64,000 nucleotides of DNA, taken from positions 9,900,214-9,964,213 of the forward strand of contig CM036188.1 in the NCBI GenBank assembly GCA_020631735.1, written 5' to 3'. Made by a program: the position numbers and the translations under genes. This document shows, piece by piece, positions 12,412-23,457 of the stretch (position 1 is its first letter; each line of letters begins with the position of its first letter). The stretch comes from Saccharum officinarum. Its lineage: Eukaryota > Streptophyta > Magnoliopsida > Poales > Poaceae. A model generated the notes under the pieces. It searched no databases. It was not told the DNA's origin and was given only the letters and a program-made list of their open reading frames with translations.

Positions 12412-13377
12412 TCAAAGTAATCTAGAAGTTGAATAATAAATTTGCAGTTTGGGATGAGTCGGGGGGGGCGCCCTGTTACGCCGAGACCAGGCCTTAGCAG
12501 CAGCTCTAGTCATCTTGAGGCATGCAGCCACCCTACCTGCCGGATCCGGACGGAACGGCGCATCGTGCCACGCTGGGAGAACAGCAGGTAGGAAAGAGCG
12601 GTTGTGGAGCCAGGAGTTTTCGAAGCGGAAAATGTTAGAAGTGGGGATGGAGGAAGACATGGAGAGTAGGATGGGGGTGTGGTCAGAGGTAGGCTTTGGC
12701 AGCGGGGAGAGGGAGGTGTTGGGGAAGGCCAAGGAGTGGTCGAGGTTGACAAAAGCTCTGTCAAGACGAGCAAGAATAGGAGACGGCTGGTGGTTAGACC
12801 AGGTGAAGGAACGGCCAAGCAAAGGGATCTCCAGGACACCAAGGTGATCCAAAGCGAGGTTGAAGGAATTCATAAGATTAAGATTGAGGTTGCCGTTGTT
12901 TTTGTCATCGGGGGACCTAATGAGGTTGAAGTCCCCAAAGATGAGCCAAGGGCCAGAGATTAGGGATAAAAGGGAAAGAAGTTCATTGAGGAAGGCAGGA
13001 GAGTGGCGGTGGTCAGAAGGAGCATAAACGTTGGTGACTGTGAAGTCACAATCAGAGATGGTTGAAGCGAGGGTAGTAGTGAGGGAGTAGTGCAGGGCGA
13101 TGGAGTTAGTCAAGCTCCAAAGGTTCTGGTCCCAGGCGGTAGCGATCCCACCCCTAGCACCATCAGAAGGAAGGACAAGTAAGTTGTTGGAGAGGTTAGA
13201 GGGAAGGAAGGTTTTGGCTTTGAAGCTTGAGATATCATGCAACTTTGTCTCTTGGAGGCAAGCCACCGAGGGAGCCGCAGCTTTAATCGCATCTCGAACC
13301 ACAATGCATTTGTCATAGTCGCCTAAACCGCGCGTGTTCCAGGACAAAACAAGGAATTTTCGACCATTACTACTCAT
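12412..13377 (-). pseudogene. LINE-A ORF2, N-terminal AP-type endonuclease
   Basis: An exonuclease-endonuclease-phosphatase domain starting MSSNGRKFLVLSWNTRGLG at an ATG at 13377, about 180 bp downstream of the ORF1 stop. Catalytic signatures are CLQETKL, FGDFNLI, RLDRAFVN and the terminal SDHTPIL. The frame stays open upstream of 13377 to 13569, but that ATG fits the usual ORF2 start. The frame is lost after about 12460. Confidence 0.88.
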
Positions 13378-13558
13378 TGAAAATAAAGGGAACACCAGTT
13401 CTTTGAAAGGAAATACATAAATAGTAGGTAAAGAAGAGAAGAAATACAAGATAGCGCTGGAACGACCAAGACAGCTATGGATACAAAGAGCCCACGGTGA
13501 AGGAGCGCGAGATAGCAGGGCGGAAGCCACACCCGCGCCGGAGCCGCTGCCACAGCAA

Positions 13559-15826
13559 TCATTCCGCAACAGCGTTCACGACGTCAACGCCGGCCTTGCA
13601 AGAGCTGCCAAGGCCGGCAGCGTCAACAAGCTTACGGATCTCGGAGGCGCACATGGGGAGCTTGTTGCGGGAGAGGAGGTTCTTCTTGGCGACGTGCTTT
13701 TTGAGGCCGGCTGAGCAGCCGGAGAGAGAGTTGAGGAGAGCCTTGCGCTTGACAGCCGTCGCTGTCATGTCCTGGAACGTGCCATCCGTGTTGGCCGCCA
13801 TAGCAGCAATGCGGGCACTTTGACGTTTGATGGCCGGAGCTGAGGGAGCCCGGCCAGCACGTCGCAAAGGCTGACGAAGAGGCATCAGCGGCGTGGGGGG
13901 TGGAGACGAGTCGTGCACCGCCGGGTCGCTGCAGTCGGAGCTGAAGGCCGACGAAGTCGTGTCCGAAGCTTGCGCCCCGGACCGCGGAGATCCAGGCGAC
14001 AGAGCGTCAGGCGGGCACGGGGGGAGCGGATCGTCGTTCACCACCGCTGCCCTGAGGTCGATGCTGAAGATCGAGGAGGATCTTGCGGAAGCCGGCGATC
14101 CAGGGCGCGTAGAACCGGGAGACTGGGAGCCGTGGACGCTTGGGGAGCCGTCAGCAGGCACAGTCGTAGGCGACGTCATGAGACGGGCCAGCGCAAAGGC
14201 CAGACCCAGTACCTGACCCTGGGAAGCATTAGCAGCGCCGCCAGCCGAAGGTTCACGAGGAGGGAATAGCCTGTTAGCCGGGTGGTGAGGAGGTAGGCGT
14301 TGCTGCTGGCGGCTGAACGGACCAGCAGGACCCAATTGGGGGCCCTGCGTCGGGCCAGGAGGCGGGTTGCGGAAGAACGGCGTCAGGTTGCCATCCACAT
14401 CCAGTTGGTCCCGACGGGGCCAAACCCGGATTGGCAGCACACGTGCAACAGCGCCCTCCCGGCCGATCCCGTCCTTGGCCGACACCCATACCTCATAGGG
14501 AATCTCAAGCCGTTCGTTGACCTCCAGAAGTAGCCGGAGGGGACCGAAGTTGTTCCCCGAGAGGCAGGCAGGGTCGATCTCTGCAACTTGACAGAAGCTA
14601 GCAAAAGACTCTTTTATCTTGCTCTCATACCAGTGTTCGTTGGGGAAGTGGGAGACCATGACGTAGGCGATCCAAGGTGGCACCCTGTAGAACCGGTTGG
14701 GCGTCTCGTCCGGCCTCAGCAACGTCAGCTGAATCCCCTCGTGGAGGATGGGGCTGGACACGCGAAGGGCGTCGCGCTCCGCGGTGGTCTGGCACCGGCA
14801 GATCATGGCCCCCATGGATGAAGGCAGGAGATCCACCGGCAAGAGAGGAGCCACCGTGGCGAGAGCGGCGCGAAGGAAGGCCGAGACCTCCGGCACCGGA
14901 ACCGGAGGGTCGATGAAGGTGAACAGCAGACGCGCCGTGAGCTCAGGACGTCCAGGGGAGACCCAGGCGTCTCGAGACTGAATCCGGCCCTCCCAGGAGA
15001 AAGCCGAGCTAGAGTCATCGAAGGCGTCACTGTCCACCTCTTCCTCGTCATCATCCCAGCTCGAGGCCGCCTCATTGCCCAGGACGAGGCCCGGGGACGG
15101 AGGGTCGAGAGGGTACATGTCCTCCCCCACGCGCGCAGGCGGCGGCGGGAGGCAGGGAACGCACGGGACGCGGGGAGGGGAGGTCGCCGAGGGAGGGGGG
15201 CGACGAGCCCGAGAAGCAATGGGCGGCGAAGGAGGGCTCGGCGATGCCTCGACACTCGAACGCCCCAGCATGAACTTGTTGACAGGCGGCCAGTCAGAAG
15301 CAGCGAGCCGAGGAGAAGGCCCAGAGCTGGAAGAGGGGATCATGAGCGCCGGATCATAGGCGACAGTGGGAGCGAGGACCACCGGGGCGGAAGCGGCAGT
15401 AGGCAGGACGGGCTGCTGCGGAGGCGGAGTACGAGGCGGTGGGGGCTCGAGCCCGTGGGGCACGCGTGGCGTCGCGAAGCGACCAAAGGCCGCGGACGGG
15501 ACGGACGCCGAGCGGCGCCGGCGCGAGAAGAGCTTCCAGCACGTCATAGGGCACGAGTAGGACCGATGACCGCTGCCTCCACAGCTGCGACAGCGTACCG
15601 GATCGCGGCACTCTTTGACCAAGTGGTCAGAGGCCAGGCAACGGAAACAGCCGCCAGTATTTGAAATCGGTTTTAGGGATTTGGGGGGCTTCGGCGCCGG
15701 GCGGGGGGGGGGGGGGGGGGGGGGGGAGTTAAGGCCACGTCCCGGTAGGAGCGCCGAGGGACGTGGTGATCGGACGGTGGCGCAGTCAGAGTTGGGGCGT
15801 GGCACCAGTCCCCGGCGCCCGGCTGA
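13559..15826 (-). pseudogene. LINE-A ORF1 (gag-like), C-terminal part with CCHC zinc knuckles
   Basis: RNA-binding ORF1 of a grass LINE. It has a proline-rich stretch (codons over 15705-15727), CCHC knuckles visible as CFRCLASDHLVKEC and CRSCGGSGHRSYSC, a Pro/Ser-rich linker, then an RRM-like block (PPWIAYVMVSHFPNEHWY). It ends at a stop at 13559. Upstream the frame is interrupted by a MITE at 15827-16070 and continues into 84-bp coding repeats and the N-terminal piece. ORF1 is therefore one gene split by two MITEs. Confidence 0.8.
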
Positions 15827-16290
15827 GGCCCTGTTCGGTTGCACCCCAAAATGCCAAATTTTTCAAGATTCCCCGTCACATCGAATCTTTGGACGTATGC
15901 ATGAAGCATTAAATATAGATAAAAAACAAATGTAATTACACAGTTTAGACGAAATAGACGAGACGAATCTTTTAAGCCTAATTAGACCATGATTGGACAA
16001 TATTTATCAAATAACAACGAAAACGCTACAGTAGCGTTTTGCCAAAAATTTCGGCATCCAAACGGTGCCTGAGGGGCGTGGTGGTCGTTCCGCGGCGCAG
16101 TAAGAGCAGGGGCGTGGCACCAGTTCCCAGCGTGGCTCCCAGTCACACCCGGCTGATGGGCGTGGTGGCCGGGCCGCGGCGCAGTAAGAGCTGGGGCGTG
16201 GCTCCAGTCCCCCGCGTGGCGCCCTGTCACACCCGGGGCGACAAGACAAGGCAAACCGGCGCTGGCATGGAGGGCGTTAGCAGCATTCAA
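15745..16290 (-). repeat. 84-bp (28-codon) tandem repeats in LINE-A ORF1
   Basis: Two full units begin at 16069 and 16153 (CTGAGGGGCGTGG and CTGATGGGCGTGG), spaced exactly 84 bp. A third, shorter unit (about 71 bp) lies at about 15752-15822 on the other side of a MITE. In the frame that fits the gag protein they encode repeats with the cores LVPRPCSYCAAERPPRPS and LEPRPSSYCAAARPPRPS. A 28-aa periodicity without frame loss argues for a coding repeat. Confidence 0.65.
15827..16070. mobile_element. MITE (GGCCTTGTTTAG family) nested in LINE-A ORF1, TSD TGA
   Basis: The element starts GGCCCTGTTCGGTTGC and ends CATCCAAACGGTGCC, with the family core GAGACGAATCTTTTAAGCC. The 3-bp sequence TGA flanks it on both sides (15824-15826 and just after the end, about 16070-16072). 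It splits the third 84-bp ORF1 repeat from the first two, so it inserted after the LINE. Confidence 0.8.
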
Positions 16291-16293
16291 CAG

Positions 16294-16567
16294 GGCCGTG
16301 TTTAGTTACCCCAAATTGGCAGGGGCAAAATCTGCATAGTGTAAGATTACGTACTGTAGCATTTCGTTTGTATTTGTGAATTTTTGTCCAAACATTGACT
16401 AATTAGGCTTAAAAGATTCGTCTCGCAAAGTACAACTAAACTGTGCAATTAGTTTTTTATTTCATCTACATTTAGTACTCCATATATGTGTCGACATTTT
16501 AATGTGATGAGGAATCTTCTTTTTGCATAGTGAAATTTGGGGGAAAATTTGGCATCTAAACAGGGCC
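16294..16567. mobile_element. MITE (GGCCTTGTTTAG family) nested in LINE-A ORF1, TSD CAG
   Basis: The ends GGCCGTGTTTAGTTACC and CATCTAAACAGGGCC are inverted copies. CAG flanks both sides (16291-16293 and 16568-16570). The core is inverted relative to the previous MITE (GGCTTAAAAGATTCGTCTCG). It interrupts ORF1 between the N-terminal piece and the repeats. Confidence 0.8.
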
Positions 16568-16570
16568 CAG

Positions 16571-17365
16571 GTGAAGCGGCACGGAGCCTAACTGAATCTT
16601 CGAGGAGATATTGCTCGCAGAACCATGCAACGTGGGCCCGCCAGGGGGTGATGGAGTGAATGCAACCGGAGGCTCAACTACCGTAATCAAGTCGTCTTCC
16701 ACCTCAGGCTCGAAGGGGAGCTTGCGAAAAGCATCCAAGGCGGCAGCGAAGGAGGCATGGAAGAAGAGACAAGAGGAGCCCAGATTGGTGGCGCCAACAA
16801 CCACAAGAATTTTCGCAACGTTTTGGCAGGAGACAAAAGTTTTAAAAACACCCAAGGCAACACGCTTAACGGTAAGGCGACCATGACCAGCAAGGGTTCT
16901 ATGCAAAGCATTGTGCATGAAGAAGAGATTGTACTTAGGATCGCGGGAGGGAGGAGTTACCCAGACGGGGGCAATGGCGTCCGAAGGAGCGATGACATTG
17001 GGTGCAATGGTGGTGTGGAGCTCTTCCAAGATCTTTTGCTGGAGGATTTGCTCCATCGTGGGAGCAGCCGTTGTCCGAAGGCGGCGGGAGGCGGCGGGGT
17101 CCCCAAGGTGAAGTCGAGCGTACCTCGGCGGAAGGTCAGGCGGCGAGGACAGGTTGCAATCGGTGGGCTGTGGAGGGCTTTGGTTGGGGCAAGGCAGCGA
17201 GAGTTTCCTCGGAGGGGGAGGTGGAGGAGGCAGAGGGGGAGGTGAGGGCAGAGGGGGCGGTGGCGGTGGTGGTGGAGGAGGTGGTGGTGGTGGTGGAGGT
17301 GGCGGCGGCGGCGGTGGCTGGGGCGGTGGTGGCGGTGGTGGGAGGTGCTCAGTTGCGGAGGGCAT
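16571..17365 (-). pseudogene. LINE-A ORF1, N-terminal part
   Basis: Starts MPSATEHL at 17365, followed by a poly-proline run (minus strand of the CCA/CCG tract about 17215-17340). A conserved-looking block follows, containing MEQILQQKILEELH, FFMHNALHRTLAGHGRL and FFHASFAAALDAFRKLPFE, as in N-terminal regions of grass LINE ORF1. It runs into the MITE at 16567. The assignment rests on position, strand and style. Confidence 0.6.
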
Positions 17366-17395
17366 TTTTCTTTCTTTCCACCATACTCATGTGCT

Positions 17396-19019
17396 CAAGA
17401 GAAGGTGGAATTTCCCCGGTAAACTTGTTGGATGAAAGATCCAGAGAGCTGAGCTGTAGAAGATTACCAACATAAGGTATTTGGCCTTCGAGATTGTTGT
17501 GCGATAATGAACATTGAACAACTGTGGCTGCAATGAGATCTTTTGGTATATTGCCTTGAAGATTGTTATAACCAAGGTCTAAAATTGAGAGCTGTTGAAG
17601 TTTTCCTAAACTTGACGGTATGGGACCTTGGAATTGGTTAGCTGTCAGAAACAGTTGCGACAGCTTTGAAAAATTACCAATGGAATCTGGAATGTGCCCA
17701 CTGAAGGTGTTCCGGTGAAGGAATAAACCTTCTAAATTAACCATATTTCCAATCCATCCATCAATGGGACCTGTAAAACTGTTGAGCGATAGGTCTAATA
17801 AAGTTACCTTATGAAGGTTCCCTAGGCTTGATGGGACTGATGCATACAGCATGTTGCTACCTAACATAAGGTACTCAAGATTAGAGGAAAAGTTACCAAC
17901 AGAATTCGGCAGTACTCCTTGTAGCTGATTTCCATCGAGTCTAAGCCGCTCTAGAAGAGTGCAGTTGGTCAATGCATCTAGAAATTCCCAGCCTTGGCTA
18001 TCTTCTGCTTTAAGATTGTTATGATATAGATAGAGAGTTCTGAGCTTCTGAAGTTTACCAAGAGAAGGAGGGATTTTGCCTGTAAAGCCAAAGTTATATC
18101 CCAAATCTATTAACTGCAGCTCTGACGCGTTGCCTAGGGAATCCGGAACGTGATCTCCTAGCATGTTGGTCCCAAGCAAAAGGTACTGGAGGTTAGGGAG
18201 GAAGTCTCCGATATTAGATGGTAATGGACCATGTAGCAAATTCACTGGCATGACCAATTGTTGTAGCAAGGAGAGATTAAAGAGTGCTTCTGGGATTCTA
18301 CCTGATAGCATATTTGCACCAAGCGACAAGTTTGACATATTGGATAACTTGCCCAGCTCCTCGGGGATGCTTCCATGAAACTGGTTAGAATTAAGAAATA
18401 TGTACTCCAAGGTTGTGATGTTACCTATGTTAGGTGAGATGGCCCCTGAGAGGTTGTTAGATTGAAGCCACAAGTCTAATAGTTTGGACAGGAGGGCTAA
18501 TTTCTTGGGGATCTCTCCTGTCAGCAAGTTTCGATCAAGGTATAACCCTAGCAAGCTGGAACAATTTGTGACTGCATCTGGAATGTTTCCCTGTAACGAG
18601 TTTTTACCTAGGTCAAGAAGCTTGAGCTTGTGCAGATAGCCGAGATGAGGAGGTATGTAGCCAGAGAACATGTTCCTGGAGAGGTCAAGATAAATGAGAT
18701 ATGACATGTTCCCAAGGGAAGGAGAAATGTGACCATCCAAAGCCTGCCCGGACAGGTTTAGCTTCTCAACGCGCTCCGGACGCGTCTGGCTACACACCAC
18801 TCCCTCCCAGCTACAGAAGTGGGTGGTGGTGTTCCATGAGCTCAACGCCCTTTTTGGATCGTTAATGATTGCACGCTTGAAGTCAAGGAGGGAAACGAAA
18901 TCCGTGTCGTTCCCATTGAGGGTCATGCAGTTGATGGTTCCAGCTCCACAGGAAAATAGCAAGATTATTGCGGCCCATGGCATGAGCATGACAAATTTCA
19001 TGTCTTGCTTAGCAACCAT
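17396..19019 (-). pseudogene. RLK-A, N-terminal part: signal peptide, LRRNT and LRRs
   Basis: Extracellular half of RLK-A. The ATG is at 19019 (MVAKQDMKFVML). A hydrophobic signal peptide (MPWAAIILLFSCGAG) is followed by an LRRNT_2 cap (DFVSLLDFKRAI ... CSWEGVVC) and about 17 leucine-rich repeats with the plant consensus LxxLxLxxNxxxGxIP. The frame is open until SLDLSSNKFTGEIPPSLE, where the LINE begins; the reading then runs 15 residues into LINE sequence. The same exon continues at 9642 on the far side of the LINE. Its start codon lies 337 bp downstream of the copied TGA exon 1 (unit B). Confidence 0.9.
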
Positions 19020-19252
19020 AGTTACGGTCTTCGATATTAACTACATAAAGAAGAACATCAACAAATTACATACGTGTTAGCTAGGCTTGCTTTTGTATGA
19101 AGAAAACTAAGCTTGCTTTTGTATGAAGAAAACTAAGATAAAGAAATACAAGACAAAAAAGAGATGCAAGGTGTAGCTCATTAATCTTTATTTTTTTGCA
19201 ATTTGCATAAATCTTGGTCGCCAAAAGACCAAAAAAAGAGATGGCAAACAGA

Positions 19253-19344
<92 letters not shown>

Positions 19345-19355
19345 TGTGTTCTTAC
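19020..19355 (-). promoter_or_regulatory. RLK-A leader and TGA/RLK array junction with GT/GA microsatellite
   Basis: On the minus strand a donor GTAAG (19354-19355) follows the copied TGA exon 1. A good acceptor (CTTCTTTATGTAG, AG at 19041-19042) sits 22 nt before the RLK ATG. These could define a leader intron of about 315 bp joining TGA 5' sequence to RLK-A. Within it lie a TG/GA microsatellite (about 19253-19339) and the array breakpoint (about 19090-19180), which includes a small direct duplication of a GCTTGCTTTTGTATGAAGA segment. The splice model is inference. Confidence 0.45.
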
Positions 19356-19459
19356 AAGAGAAGTTTGCAGGAGTGGAGTTGGCGATGGAACCATGGAAGC
19401 CATAGCCAACAAGAGAAGGATCCTGCCTTGAATGACTAGGGACTACTAGTTTGTCCCAT
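19356..19459 (-). pseudogene. Copy of TGA exon 1 (unit B), frame closed after seven codons
   Basis: The copy spans ATG (19459) to the donor border (19356) and is 104 nt, the same length as the real exon. Indels near the start (an added C) and near the end (loss of one CCT, gain of CT) cancel in length. The frame reads MGQTSSP and then stops, so no TGA protein is made. The donor GTAAG is intact. On an RLK-A transcript it would act as a short upstream ORF or leader exon. Confidence 0.8.
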
Positions 19460-20530
19460 CCTGTGAGAAATACACACACCCAGCTCCTTCTACTTCTTGC
19501 GTATTAACTAGCAACCTATTTGGCTTCTGCATCCAAAACAGAAGAACATCGTCAAATCTGCTAGTCTTTTTTTTTTTTTGGCGAAAAGTCAAATCTGCTG
19601 GTCATGAACGGCTATCTGAAAAATCGACATGCCAAGGTGAAGAACACATACCAAAACTATTGAGAGTTCTGAGGCAACAAAGGCTTAGCCCAGGAACACC
19701 GAAGTAGCTTGGAGCCTTGGAGGGCAGGCAGGCAGTCTTGACTGTTTCTACTCTGAGTTGCTCTTGCTCACACGCTGAAGCTCTTCTTGTTAGTGTAGTA
19801 GGTTCAGCTTCTATAGGTGTGCGAATCCCACGTTCCAGAAGAAGATCTTGTCCTTATAGCCTGCTTTTGTACTGTGATTTTGTTCTCCCCTTTTCCCTAT
19901 CGTTGGAGAGAGAGAGAGGAGGAGGAGGAGGAGGAGGAGGAGGAGGAGGAGGAAGGAAGGAGAGGAGGTCTAGGGCTTTGTCTTCACCTGAAAACTTTTG
20001 TCATGAATCCACAGGAATCCCAGGCTGCACTCTTATGAGTTTATCACATTGGAACTGACTGCCCTCTTTGGTTGGCCCCAGCAGGTCCCTTCAGTTTATC
20101 TTTCTTTATTGCATTTGCATGTCCCTCTTTTGTTGCAAAGATTGAAACACATGCGATTGCATTGGATACATCATACATATGGGTACAACACTTATTTTCA
20201 AATTTTAGGTGGCATTTGTTTCAAAAAAAAAACGATGGCATAGAAAGAATTACAGTTTCACTCACAATACTATGGGCTACTGAAAAGTAACGGCTCCTTT
20301 TTAAACGTCAACATGGTTTCTTGCAGCAACTGATTCTCCACAAAACAATGTTTCACCATCTGTAACGTTTAGACTTTGACCATGTCTGTGCAAATCTGAT
20401 TTTAATTCTAGATCACTTAGCTTATCATTATCGAAATTAAATGTCCAAAAATTTCGAATATTTTTATTTTCTTTTGTTGTTGTGCTTTGTTGCTGTATTC
20501 CTCTTGCTCTATTAATAAAATAACCCGACA
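19460..20530 (-). promoter_or_regulatory. Copied TGA leader and promoter (unit B)
   Basis: Collinear with 3949-5000, including the leader-intron donor (GTATGTG, minus strand, about 19650), an acceptor-like TTTGGATGCAG and a GA/GGA tract (19907-19962; CT-rich on the minus strand). It contains the 21-bp LINE tail insertion at 19567-19587. Open frames here are antisense to the leader and are not credible. Confidence 0.5.
19551..19603. mobile_element. Tail-only LINE insertion: 21 bp between 16-bp target duplications
   Basis: GTCAAATCTGCTAGTC (19551-19566) and GTCAAATCTGCTGGTC (19588-19603) flank thirteen T plus GGCGAAAA. On the minus strand this reads TTTTCGCC followed by A residues, a LINE-like 3' terminus. 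Unit C has it at 30301-30352. Unit A has the empty site at about 4035-4050. Confidence 0.75.
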
Positions 20531-21577
<1,047 letters not shown>

Positions 21578-21821
21578 AATAGAAGTCGTTATGGGATGCG
21601 TGCAGGTCAAACTTTCACAACTTTGACTAAATTTGTAGAAAATGCGTGCAACATTTATATCTTCAAATAAGTTTATTATGAAAGTATATCCAACGATCTA
21701 TCTAATGATACTAATTATTATGTATTATAAATATTAATATTTTTTATATATAATTGGTCAATGTTAAAAAAAGCTGACATTTCGAGAAGCGAGAACGACT
21801 TCTATTTTGGGACAGAGGGAG
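21578..21821. mobile_element. Stowaway-type MITE in unit B (absent from A)
   Basis: The right end is the minus-strand form of the Stowaway terminus (ACTCCCTCTGTCCCAAAATA) followed by TA. The left end is eroded but carries the matching AATAGAAGTCGTT. Unit C has the same insertion at 32398-32641. Unit A reads GGCATGTAAGTG across the site. Confidence 0.75.
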
Positions 21822-22968
21822 TAAGTGTTATCCTACCATGATCCCTTGTCAGTGATCATCAATTCACCATCAGACATAGAACCCTTTTCAATTAGGGGAG
21901 AGGGTTAGCTGGAAGCAGAACATATGTCCCTTTCGTTTTATATTTGAACAAAATAAAGTACTTCACTAATTAATCCATGCCGTTCCTATCAGGCCTTTTT
22001 ATTTCCTTTCCTCTAGTCCTCATCCACTATTTGCCTTCCAATGATTAGCATGAAAATGTGCACAAGACATTGAACAAGAGAGTTTATATATAATGGCCCC
22101 CAAAAAAGGGAGAATGTATATGATTGGACTAGGTGATGCGTGAACCGAGCTGCCACAGATGGAAAAATTTATACTTTGTCGCATTTTCTATCATGCCTAA
22201 AAGAATAAGGAAAAGTTTGGATGCATGTACATGTACATTTGGTACAGAAGGTTGTTGAAACCTCATTTGTATGATTTGTAGTAGCTCGTTTAGCCTCTCT
22301 ATCTATATATCAATTGTCAAGCTAAGTGGTGCTGGTTGGATTCTATTAGATTAATTAGTAGTTTCAATGATTAGAATTATAGTGTTGCGTACATCTTTAA
22401 GCAACATGTGGTCGGAGCTGAAGCATGAAGTGTGAGCTTCTGTATGCAGTATGCACGCATGACATGAGGATTAGGTCATTCCATCTGCTGAAAACTTCCA
22501 AATAAGGCATGCCTAAGAGCACCGTAAGCATGTGACTTTCCGTCCTCATATAATCTGACATAGATAGTGGCTGATGCAATAGGATTTGTTTAGTGCTCAT
22601 CAGCTCATGTATACAGAATACACCTGCATATTCTGTGATGGTCACCGACCGTACATATATCGGTTTAGTTAGTTTTCTTTTACTATTTTTACTGTGATAA
22701 TTAAGATTTGACACCTATGATGGTTGAGAAGCGAAACTGAAATCAACCTTGGACATGCATATCCTTGTTTACTCCCTCTTTGACCAAAGTTATAAAAAAA
22801 TTAATATTTATGATACAAATAAGAATAATTAAATTAATTATAGAATATATTTGTGTAGTACAAATATACAGTTATCACATCAATACACACACATGTGGAA
22901 CTCATGATCATTATGTTAAGCACCATGTATGGATTATATGAACTTGATTCAAAATTAAACTAAACAAC
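21822..22968. other. Unit B distal flank, no gene
   Basis: AT-rich non-coding sequence collinear with 5930-7120 and 32642-33788. It ends exactly where LINE-B begins. Confidence 0.6.
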
Positions 22969-23424
22969 CATGGCTCCGGCGAACTGAGAGGACCACCCAC
23001 GGCCCCAGCGCCTGCGGCGAACTCGCCGCCAAGTGAGCCGACGCCAACGCCGAGCGAGGCTGCGCGGCGGCTTACCAAGTACAGGATGGATGTCCAGTGC
23101 AGGAGGCAGACCCCTCTGATTGCAGAACCACCCAAGCAGAAGGTCACTCAAGGACGGCCACTCATCCCAATGCGGAGCACCCGCATCGCGGCGCAACAGA
23201 TGGATCACATTCCCGCATCCAAACGGGGCGAGGTGCTCCTGATGAGGAAAATTGGGGTCCTATCCGCGAACGCGACGCCAACCTCCGCCTCCAGAAGGAC
23301 GTATGACAGCGTCTTCAGGGGCAATCTGTCCACGGCGGATGTCGAGGCTTTTGACGAGTTGTTCCCAGCAACGAAAACACGTCGTACCAAGGCGCCTCGA
23401 CGCACGCTGCTGGTCGCGAACTGA
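22969..23424 (+). pseudogene. LINE-B ORF1, C-terminal remnant
   Basis: The frame is open from the left end of the element through RRLTKYRMDVQC and IPASKRGEVLLMRKIGVL to a stop at 23422-23424. The basic RSTRIA/IPASKRGE style is that of the ORF1 C-terminus in grass LINEs. The N-terminal and zinc-knuckle parts are missing because of 5' truncation. ORF2 starts 33 bp further on. Confidence 0.65.
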
Positions 23425-23457
23425 TCGCTGGTCGCTGGCAGTCGGAGAACCATTTCC

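Larger units (their letters stand above)
9643..17395 (-). mobile_element. LINE-A (L1-type non-LTR retrotransposon) inserted in RLK-A
   Basis: A minus-strand LINE whose 3' tail is the T run at 9643-9651 and whose 5' end abuts RLK sequence at about 17395. It contains ORF1 (two or more pieces, CCHC zinc knuckles) and ORF2 (AP endonuclease, reverse transcriptase, zf-RVT). Two MITEs sit in ORF1. RLK sequence stops at GCTTGCAAG on the left and resumes at CAAGAGAAGG on the right. Units without the insert read CAAGTGCCAAG there, so there is no clean target duplication and about 3 bp were lost. ORF2 has at least two frameshifts, so this copy is dead. Confidence 0.9.
3739..19180. repeat. Tandem-array unit A (TGA 5' end + RLK-A)
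   Basis: Similarity to units B and C begins in TGA intron 1 at about 3739 (AGATGCAGGT, compared with AGATGCAAGGT at about 19165). It covers TGA exon 1, the leader and promoter, the RLK 3' flank, and the RLK coding region up to its own upstream sequence near 19090-19160. Unit A is the one attached to the complete TGA gene. It carries a 7.75-kb LINE inside the RLK. It lacks three later insertions found in B and C: a Stowaway and two LINE tail fragments. Confidence 0.8.

Noticed and set aside
16069..16237. Tandem repeats as a possible CRISPR or satellite
   Set aside because: The units are directly adjacent without spacers and code in frame within a LINE ORF1.
17349..17395. RLK-A reading through into LINE as a fusion protein
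   Set aside because: The 15 extra residues are LINE 5' sequence reached by chance; the exon continues at 9642 in the uninterrupted homologues.
19717..20058. Plus-strand frames in the copied TGA leader (also 30466-30780 and 4467-4739)
   Set aside because: Antisense to the leader/promoter, not conserved in frame between units, GA-repeat driven.
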